Of a stretch of DNA of 64,000 bases, positions 56,265-64,000 are shown piece by piece. Position numbers and translations under genes: made by a program. The stretch's first letter is position 1; each line of letters begins with the position of its first letter. The DNA comes from Cyclaneusma minus (Eukaryota; Ascomycota; Leotiomycetes; Marthamycetales; Marthamycetaceae): NCBI GenBank assembly GCA_037179335.1, contig JAKZHN010000013.1, forward strand, positions 62,001-126,000. The letters run 5' to 3'. The notes below the pieces were generated by a model that saw only the letters and a list, made by a program, of their open reading frames with translations, was not told where the DNA came from and ran no database searches.

Positions 56265-57317
56265 CGAGGAGGGCTGGATGCCAGTATATGGGAATGGGCG
56301 CGGATGAAAAGATACCGATGACAGACTGGGACTGCTGACTGCTGGATAGAGAAAATTGAAGTCGACTTGTATTTGTTCTCTGGATCTCTCATGGGTCGTA
56401 TGGAAGGATGCTTCAAATGTTCGTGTGCTGTTTGTATTAGAGTGATAATGATTACGGTTTACCGCAGTGAAACGATTTGTACCAAGGTAAACGGAAGCTC
56501 GACGATAATAGGATGGACCACAATTTTGGATCGCGGTCCAGAGACACTCAATAAATTTTCTGGTTCGGGATTCGACTTGGCAGACGTCCCTTGGCCTTGG
56601 ACGTCAATTCTTTGGTTGCCGGGCGGCCCGCGCAGAGTTAATTCGGATGACTGGACAATCAACATCCTCAGACTTGGTTCTCGAATGGGGAGATGAGCAG
56701 CCCGCGTTTGTACATATTGTGCACAATTCTGCGTTGTATACTTAGCACAAAGCCTCAGAAATAACCAGTCGTTATCTCAAGTCTTTTCAAGGATCAATCC
56801 CAACCTGCCAGACATTTCCTGATAAGGGCGTGTTGCAATAAGTTCATCAGTGCACGGACCTGTAATCGTTTGCCATACGAACCTGAAGCCCTCGTGCTGC
56901 CGTGCATCTTCCAAAAACCACAATCTCATCCATCCAGCCCTTTGCGCTCTCCCAGAAAGAGCCGCCGTCATTCCTTTGAAAGAATCCTCAAACGCCTGCT
57001 CGAATGTTCCGTGCTAGGCCCTCACCATCCCCCCTTTTCCACGCTGGATGAATAGAGCCATCGGGCATGCACGACTGAGATTTTCCTCATCGCCCATCCC
57101 AGTCGTCCCTCCTCTTCGCCTCTCGCTTTCACGCTTCCCCTCGACGTCCCACAGCCTTCCCGATCTACGCCTCGCTGTTCCGCGGCTGCTTACACTACCG
57201 TCTCGCCAACGCCTTGTCAGTTCTGCGAGCTGCCGGAACGCCTTGAACGACCGGTGTCTATCTTCTGCTGTCCCGGGCCCGGTTTGTAGAAGCAGGCGAG
57301 GCTCAGGCGTTGTTAGC
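56265..57317. other. intergenic, leader of nma111 gene
   Basis: No gene is supported. The frame of the next gene is open back to an ATG at 57048, but this extension is Ser/Arg/Pro-rich and lies in a pyrimidine-rich leader. I therefore start the gene at 57318. Confidence 0.5.
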
Positions 57318-60300
57318 ATGTCGGCGATTAATGGAAACGCTCGCTCTAAGCGCAAACTGCATACCTCTGTCTCCCACGATATAGAGGAGCCGCCGCTGAA
57401 ACAACACAAGCCGGCGAACGGAACGCAGTCAACGGGAGGCAATACGCCAGAGCCGCAACTGCAAGAATTCGCTATGGAGGACGCTTTCGAGGATGTGGGA
57501 AGGGTGGCGGCGCTGTTGCCGGTTGCGCCGACGGACACGGCGGAGTGGCAGCGGGCTATTGAAAATGTTGTGAGGAGTGTGGTCTCGATTCGCTTTTGCC
57601 AGACTTGCTCGTTCGATACGGACCCGGCGTTGACGAGTGAGGCTACCGGCTTCATCGTGGATGCGGAGAGAGGGTTTGTGCTACGTGATGATCAGTTTGG
57701 GAGCGAGGCGTTAACATTTTGGTAGATACATCTTGACCAACCGTCACGTTGTGGGCGCGGGACCTTTCTGGGGTTACTGTGTCTTGGACAACCACGAGGT
57801 TAGTCTTACGCGTTCTCTCAATCTTGGTTGCAGGAAATCGAGCGCGATCAAAAGGCTCGCGCTTCAAAAATATGGCAATGCTGATTCTCGTACTAGGAAG
57901 TCGACGTCTTTCCCATCTATCGCGACCCAGTCCACGATTTCGGTCTGCTGCGTTTCGATCCGAAGAAGATCAAGTACATGCCCGTGAGCGCCTTGACTCT
58001 CCGACCCGATCTCGCCAAAGTCGGTTCCGAAATCCGAGTCGTCGGTAACGATGCTGGAGAGAAACTGAGTATTCTTTCCGGCGTTATCAGCAGACTGGAC
58101 AGGAACGCGCCCGAATACGGCGAAGGCTACAGCGATTTCAACACCAACTACATACAAGCTGCGGCTGCTGCTAGTGGTGGTAGTTCTGGAAGTCCGGTTG
58201 TCAATGTCGATGGTTTCGCTGTCGCATTGCAAGCTGGTGGGAGAGCTGATGGTGCTGCTACCGACTACTTCCTACCTCTGGATCGTCCGTTGCGTGCGCT
58301 TAAGTGCTTTCAGGAGGGCAAGCCGATTACTCGGGGCACCATCCAGTGCCAATGGATCCTGAAGCCTTTTGACGAGTGTCGTCGACTTGGCTTGTCGGAT
58401 ACCTACGAGGATGCTATCCGCAAGAACTTCCCGAAAGAGACTGGCATGCTGGTGGCTGAAATCATTCTTCCCCAAGGCCCTTCGGACAAGAAGATCGAGG
58501 AAGGAGATGTGCTTATCAAGGTCAATGACGAGTGGCTTACTCAGTTCATTCGTCTGGATGATATCCTTGATTCCAGCGTTGGCCAGAAGGTTAAGCTCCT
58601 GGTCCAGCGAGGTGGTGAGGATGTCGAGGTTGAGCTTGATGTTGGCGATCTCCACAAGATTACTCCAGACCGATTCGTTTCGGTTGCTGGAGCAAGCTTC
58701 CACGATCTGTCTTACCAACAAGCTCGTCTCTACGCTGTCGCCTGCAAAGGTGTCTTCGTCTGCGAAGCTACTGGTTCGTTCAGATTCGAGAGCACGGACT
58801 CGGGCTGGATCATCAACTCTGTGGACAACATCGAGACCCCTGACCTGGCTACTTTTATCGAGGTAATGAAGAACATCCCCGACAAGGCCAGAGTCGTCAT
58901 CACCTACAAGCATCTCCGCGATCTACACACCCTCAACACTACCATTGTTCACATTGACCGTCATTGGTCGAAGAAGATGAGGATGGCAGTCCGCAACGAT
59001 GCTACGGGTCTTTGGGATTTCACAGATCTGGCTGATCCGCTACCCGCTCTGCCGCCCGTCACTCGCAAAGCAACCTTCATCCAGCTGGAGAATACTACCC
59101 ATCCTGCTGCGGCTGATGTTGTTCGAAGCTTTGTCCGTATCTTGTGTACTATGCCGGTGAAGCTTGATGGCTTCCCTAAGAATCGGAAGTGGGGCATGGG
59201 TGTGGTGGTTGACGCAGAGCAAGGACTTGTTGTCGTTTCGAGAGCCTTTGTTCCCTATGATCTCTGTGACATTGCCATTACCATTGCTGACTCGATCCAA
59301 GTCGAGGGCAAGGTTGTCTTTTTGCATCCTCTGCAGAACTACGCTGTCATCAAGTACGATCCAAAACTTGTAGATGCAAATGTCTCGAGTGCCAAATTGA
59401 GTACGGAACAAATCAAGCAAGGCGCCTCGACGTACTTCCTAGGGTTCAACGCGAACATGCGAGTCGTCATTGCCCAGACCACTGTCACCGACATCACCGC
59501 CGTCGCCATCCCCGCCAACGCAGCCGCCCCCCGCTACCGAGCCATCAACGTCGACGCCATCACCGTCGACACCAGCCTCAGCGGCCAATGCGGCAGCGGC
59601 GTCCTCGTCGGCGAAGACGGCACCGTGCAAGCCCTCTGGCTCACCTACCAAGGCGAGCGTCACTCCAGTGGCACCAAAGACCAAGACTACCACCTCGGTC
59701 TCGCCACCCCTACCCTCCTCCCTGTCATCAACACAATCCGGTCCGGTCAAATCCCCCAGCTCCGCATGCTGGCTGTCGAATTCACTGCCATCCACATGAG
59801 CCAAGCGCGCATCATGGGCGTGTCTGAAGAATGGATCGACAAGGTCAGTGTTGACAACGTGAACCGCCACCAGCTCTTTATGGTCCGCAAACGCACCTTC
59901 GAGCCCGGTGACGAGCCCGGTGGTGACGTACTTCTCGAAGGCGACATTGTCCTCTCGCTGAACAACAAGATCATTACGCGCATTGCCGAGCTCGACGTCA
60001 TGTACGACCATGAATTCCTCGACGCGGTCATTGTGCGTAAGTGCAAGGAGATGTCGCTGAAGCTGCAGACTGTGGCTACGGAAGGCTTGGAGACTGAACG
60101 TGCTGTGAGCTTCTGTGGTGCTACGCTGCATCGACCTCATCATGCGGTGAGGCAGCAGATTAGCGAGTTGCATTCTGAGGTTTATGTGAGCGCGAGATCG
60201 AGGGGAAGTCCGGCTTATCAGTATGGACTGGCGCCGACGAACTTCATTACCCATGTTAATAGGGTGAAGACGCCGGATTTGGAGAGCTTTTTGAGGGCGG

Positions 60301-60724
60301 TGGTGGTGATTCCTGATAACACCTGTAGGTTTACTCGCTCTCCTGTTCTTCCTTTCTTTCTCTTTCCTCCTCTATCCTTTCCCCATGTTCTCCAGACTTG
60401 AAACTTGTTCAAGAACTTGAGTTAAACGGAATGCTGACATTCTTGACAACACCAGATTTCCGTCTCAAAGCCATGACCTTCGACAACGTGCCCTGGGTCA
60501 TCACCATGAAGAAGAACGAGCACTACTTCCCCACCTGCGAATGGATTAAAGACCCTCGCGATCCGGCCGGTTGGCGTCGCATCACTTATGAGAATGGCAA
60601 GTTGGTCAGGGGTGAGGGACACGACGGCATTGCTGTTGCTGCTGGTGACTCCAACGCTGAGGTTGAGGATGGCGGTGAGGGCGAGGGCGATGATGGTGAT
60701 GATGGTGCTGAGCCTATGTTCTGA
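57318..60724 (+). CDS. nma111: Nma111-type nuclear HtrA serine protease
   Basis: Exons 57318-57673, 57726-57798, 57897-60324 and 60456-60724 give 1041 aa; introns are 52, 98 and 131 bp with matching phases. Yeast Nma111 is a nuclear HtrA-family protease linked to apoptosis and heat response. It contains two protease-PDZ halves, of which only the first is catalytic. The triad is visible: His126 in GYILTNRHVVGAG (made by the first splice), Asp157 in RDPVHDFGLLRFDP, and Ser240 in ASGGSSGSPVVN. A PDZ-like region includes GDVLIKVNDEWL, and the degenerate second half has VVSRAFVPYD and GQCGSGVLVGEDG. Basic clusters near the N-terminus (SKRKLH) suit a nuclear signal. The C-terminus is acidic (Asp/Glu/Gly-rich). 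Alternative upstream start at 57048. Confidence 0.95.
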
Positions 60725-61059
60725 CTGGAAGACGGGGGCGTGGGGGTTTGGCGATGGAGGGGGTGGAAGGACGAAAAGGCTTGATGGTCTGATGGCTTGA
60801 TGGCTTGACGGGCTTCACAGCTTCATGGCTTCGCAGCTTCACAGCTCAGAACTCCACGGCTCCGCAGCTTCACAGTTTCACAGCTTCACAGTTTCAGAGT
60901 TTCTCAGCTTCATAGCTTGACAGGCCCGCAATAGGCAATGCTCATACGCGAGCAATAGCGTAGAAAAAAAGATGAGATGCCATGATGCTGCAAAATTGCT
61001 GGAAATGGAAATGGTGGTTGCGTGGTTGTAGGATAAAGCAAAGCATAGCTGTTGCGCTA
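60725..61059. repeat. imperfect CAGCTTCACA-type minisatellite and flank
   Basis: Between about 60780 and 60925, words of 8-10 bp (GCTTGATGG, then CAGCTTCACAG / CAGTTTCACAG) repeat about 14 times directly after the nma111 stop. The rest of the stretch is unremarkable and probably 3' UTR. Confidence 0.7.
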
Positions 61060-61530
61060 GCATAAGATAAGCAAGAACCGAGCATACCTTAAAAGGCAAT
61101 TAAATATAGAATTCAAGCTCATCACTTATAAATTCGCAATCTGGGTATCAATGGCGTCCTAGGTGAGAGAGGGGATTGAGATTGCAAGCTGCCAGCTGTA
61201 AGTACCTGGTAGTGCTGCAGTGCATACATATCCCCCGTTCATCAAGAACTGCGCCAACACTCCAGCTACTCCCATAGGTGAGTTTCCGGGCGGGAAGAGG
61301 AGGCAGAGTGGGCATGGAACAACAATGCCTGCGCCTAGAGAGCGGGGAAAATGGGAACTTCTTTCCAAAGAATGGGGGAGAAAAAAAAGGGGGGGGGGGA
61401 GGGGGTGGGGGGAAAGGCCAAAAAAACCCAAAATATAGACTGGCGCCCCGGGCAGCACCGGAAAGTTGTTTAAGGTGGTCGGTTTCCACAATAACTCTGC
61501 TGGGAACAAATCAACCAACTGAGCCACCGT
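61060..61530 (-). repeat. dispersed SINE-like repeat, long copy
   Basis: Read on the minus strand, it starts near CACGGTGGCTCAGTTGGTTG. This contains TGGCTCAGTTGG, a match to the RNA polymerase III A-box consensus. It then shares its body with 47258-47505, including AACTTTCCGGTGCTGCCCG and the tail to GGTATGCTCGG. A run of G on the plus strand (61380-61410) lies inside. A clear B box is not found, so a tRNA-derived origin is only suggested. Confidence 0.65.
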
Positions 61531-62238
61531 GCCTGCTCTCCGTCTCTCCGTGAGGAATGATGCTGGTTGGTTGTGGATTGGGGGTTTTGTGTTGGGCTCG
61601 CTAAGGATGCGCCGATTTTTTTCTGGAGCTTGATTTTTCTGGTTTTTGCGAAGGGACGGTATGCAGTTTTTTTGGTGTTTTTTTGGATTTAGCATTTCTC
61701 TGGATTTGTTGCTTCTCTGGATTTGTTATTCCTCTTTCACATCTTAACTGTAAGTCCGTTTCTGCTGCTGCCGAACGATTGCTTGAATTTTGCATACTCA
61801 CATAGTTTCCAGCCCGGTGGAGTCATATCTGAGTCATGAAGGTGGACAAGTTGAGATGCGGAACTCTTTGCTACAAGATATACCTTACCTGCTGCGAATC
61901 CGGAGGCTATTACGGTGTTACCTCCGGTATGATACAAGCCGTCCCCAATTTGCCAATTTCGGATGCTTGCAGCAAGGCTGTCGATCCCGTGCTACTTTTT
62001 GTTGGTGTTTAACTCTTGTTAGAATGCAGCTGGGAGCAAGGTACCCAGCCTTATGTATGTTACAAGTGATACGTCTTTTCTCGGCTCCAGCAGCAGGCCC
62101 GGCCCTCAACTCAATCCCCGCATTCCTGTCCTTCTTTCAGTCCCTGATTCTCAACTCAATCCTACAAAAGACCCCCGGTTTTCGCTTCGTACCCGCCACC
62201 GTCAAGAGACTATCTGTGTCAGCGTTGTACTATACAGC
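61531..62238. other. intergenic
   Basis: T-rich near 61610-61730. The reading frame of the next entry is open from 62053, but nothing before 62239 is recognised. Confidence 0.4.
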
Positions 62239-62655
62239 ATGAAAGACTTCGAATTGGACCGAGCTGCTTTGAAGGCTGACAATCCCGGCTTGTGTGGAAC
62301 GTGCTACAAGATTATAGAGCTTCTTTTCATCGACACTGTCAGTCGGTACACAGAGTGGGAACATAGAACTCTAGCCCACATTCGCAACTCTGTTCTTCGT
62401 CGATGTCCGCTTTGTACTCTCATTTTGGAGCGCTTCCAATTAGACGATATCTACATTGACACCAGGCGCGGACTTGGACACGATGCCGCCCTCACGTACA
62501 CAATAAGTCGGTTTCGGCGAAAACTAAGAGAGGATACCTTCTATGGCAAGAGTCGCAAACACGATCGTCAGATCCCATCTGCTCGACGTTCGCAATGTTC
62601 CCATGTCATTGACATTCACCTTCCCTTACCGACGAGAGCACACATTTGTTATTAA
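62239..62655 (+). pseudogene. HET-protein-like N-terminal fragment
   Basis: A 138-aa frame beginning MKDFELDRAALKADNPGLCG. It has a C-x2-C pair (CGTC) and, about 45 residues later, CPLC. This is the arrangement seen at the N-terminus of many fungal HET (heterokaryon-incompatibility) domain proteins before the HET domain. The frame ends at 62655 with no HET domain, and the following 100 bp do not continue it in any frame I can see. It is most likely a truncated relic next to the repeat array. A small intact gene cannot be excluded. Confidence 0.45.
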
Positions 62656-62759
62656 TAAAATCCAGGGCCCAAATGCCCATGGTATTTATCTCTTTTCCAA
62701 GAAACCTGCTATGATGTAAAGACTGATTCTAGCTTAGAGAAACTACTCCAGCCTCGAGG
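62656..62759. other. short spacer between HET-like fragment and array
   Basis: No feature recognised. Confidence 0.4.
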
Positions 62760-64000
62760 TACTGCAGCATTGGGGCCCACAAATCTATAAAAGGAACCAT
62801 CAAGACCTCTCTTCTTCCGCAAGCTGGAAGAATTCAAGGTTTATGATCATTGCGATAATCAGGATATTGGGAAGAACCCCGGTAAAGGGCTGCCAAAACT
62901 CTGCTCAGATAACTTGAGAACACGGCTTTGGAAAACTTCAAGCTATTGCGCTGAACTAAGTTCTGGTTTTCCCCTGATTTGGAGATGATGCTGTAGAATG
63001 CCTGTAGCGCCGAAAAAGGTGTCTGCTGTCGCAGCTTGAAGTTTTTGTCATCCGATTTTCTAGCTTCAAAAAACAAAGATAGCAATCGCGCCATATTCTA
63101 ACGACCACTCCAGCCCTTGAGGTCCTGAAGCGCTGGGGTTCAGAAGTCTATAAAAAGAGCCATTGCAACCTCTCATCTTCCACAAGTCGAAAAGGACCCT
63201 GGAAACGAGTTCAAGTGCAATAGCACGAGCCAGGACGCGTAAAGGCTGACGAACTTGACCCTGGTAACTAGAGAGCACGGCTTCGCGAAGCCCCAGGCTA
63301 TTGCGGTAAGGTTTCTTCTGAGGCTTTTTTTGAATGCATCGGTGATGATGTTGTACGGGCACCATCGCAACTCCCGAACTATGTGTTTACTGTCGCGGCT
63401 TGAAACTACCGTCATCTGTCCTTAGAACTCACGAAACTAAGATGACTGTCGGTGCCAGATTTGCAAGACTGTGCTAGTTGCTACTCCAACCCTTAGGGTC
63501 CTGTAGCACTGGGGCAACGTCTATAAAAGGATTCATTGCAACCTCTCATCTTCGGCAAGCTGAAAGAATATGATGCGCCTTCTCCGAGTGCAATTGCACC
63601 AACTAGGACGTGTAAAGGCCTGACGAAACTCAAGCGGTGTCTGGGTAATTCAAGAACACGGCTTCGTGAAGGTCTACCTAGGCTTTTGCGCTGAACTTCC
63701 ACTTCTGGTTTTCCCTTGACTTGGCGATGCTGTTGTAAGATGCCTGTAATGTCGAAGGTAGTGTTTGTTCTCGCGGCTTGAAGGTACCGTCATCTGTCCT
63801 TACTCTAGGACTCACGAAACTAAGTCGACCGTCGCGCCACATCCCAAGAGCCTTTAAACCACTACTCCAATAAAGTCTATAAAAGGCTGCAAGCAAGACT
63901 TCTCATCCTCCGCAAGCCTCACTCCTGAGATGATCCGCTCCACTGCAACAGCCAGGACGTAGGGAAAGAACCTCTTTCTAGGCCTTCTCAAACTCGGCTT
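62760..64000 (+). repeat. second TATA-bearing tandem array, period ~363 bp, open at window end
   Basis: Four units are marked by TCTATAAAA at about 62784, 63148, 63520 and 63876 (spacings about 364, 372 and 356). Before the box the units share ACTCCARCCCTTRRGGTCCTG and GCRCTGGGG. After it they share GCAACCTCTCATCTTC and CAAGC. Further on they share GAGCCAGGACG, ACACGGCTTCG and a CGCGGCTTGAAG...CCGTCATCTGTCCTT block. The period, the TATA box followed by a pyrimidine-rich tract, and the ACTCC lead-in match the array at 31980-36800 when that one is read on the minus strand. So the two appear to be one family in opposite orientations. No shared reading frame. The array continues past the window. 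Confidence 0.75.

Noticed and set aside
57048..57317. Upstream in-frame start for nma111
   Set aside because: It adds an Arg/Ser/Pro-rich stretch translated from a C/T-rich leader; the family start style fits 57318. Kept as an alternative.
62970..63420. TGATGATG in array-2 units as possible box C
   Set aside because: Not kept in all units, and no box D at a suitable distance.

Overview
The window looks like nuclear DNA of a filamentous ascomycete (Pezizomycotina). The genes carry short GT..AG introns with CTGAC/CTAAC-type branch sites. Several proteins are typical of moulds: an ApsA/Num1-like cortical PH protein, a CCG-6-like GPI cell-wall protein and an Nma111-type HtrA protease. One 8.8-kb block is almost pure A+T, as repeat-induced mutation leaves it. 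The class (Leotiomycetes, Dothideomycetes or another) cannot be fixed from sequence alone.

Layout. 0-5.6 kb: an intron-bearing tRNA-Trp and a six-TM membrane protein. 5.6-14.5 kb: one AT-rich transposon block with hAT-like ends (CAGGGTGTGG termini, 8-bp target duplication) and a decayed Ty3/gypsy pol inside. 14.5-31.6 kb: a type II haloacid dehalogenase, two MITE-like elements, an ApsA/Num1-like gene, tRNA-Ser, a CCG-6-like gene and tRNA-Leu. 32-36.8 kb: a diverged tandem array with a period near 355 bp and a TATA box in each unit. 37-47 kb: a propionyl/acyl-CoA synthetase ending in a peroxisomal signal, a noncoding host gene with three intronic copies of a U25/snR56-type box C/D snoRNA, ribosomal protein L19 (start codon split by an intron), a serine racemase/threonine dehydratase-like enzyme and mitochondrial serine hydroxymethyltransferase. 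47-62 kb: a dispersed SINE-like repeat in two inverted copies, a zinc-knuckle protein, a 79-aa Cys-rich membrane protein in four exons, a TIR element with complementary minisatellites, a GRE2-like reductase and Nma111. 62-64 kb: a HET-like N-terminal fragment and a second TATA-bearing array of the same period, in the opposite orientation, running off the window.

The genes are mostly housekeeping: one-carbon and serine metabolism (SHMT beside a serine/threonine PLP lyase), translation and rRNA modification (L19 next to the snoRNA host) and acyl-CoA activation. I see no secondary-metabolite cluster. The items most likely to be undescribed are the two TATA-bearing arrays, the triplicated snoRNA-intron unit, and the unusual GpC context of the cytosines left in the AT-rich block.
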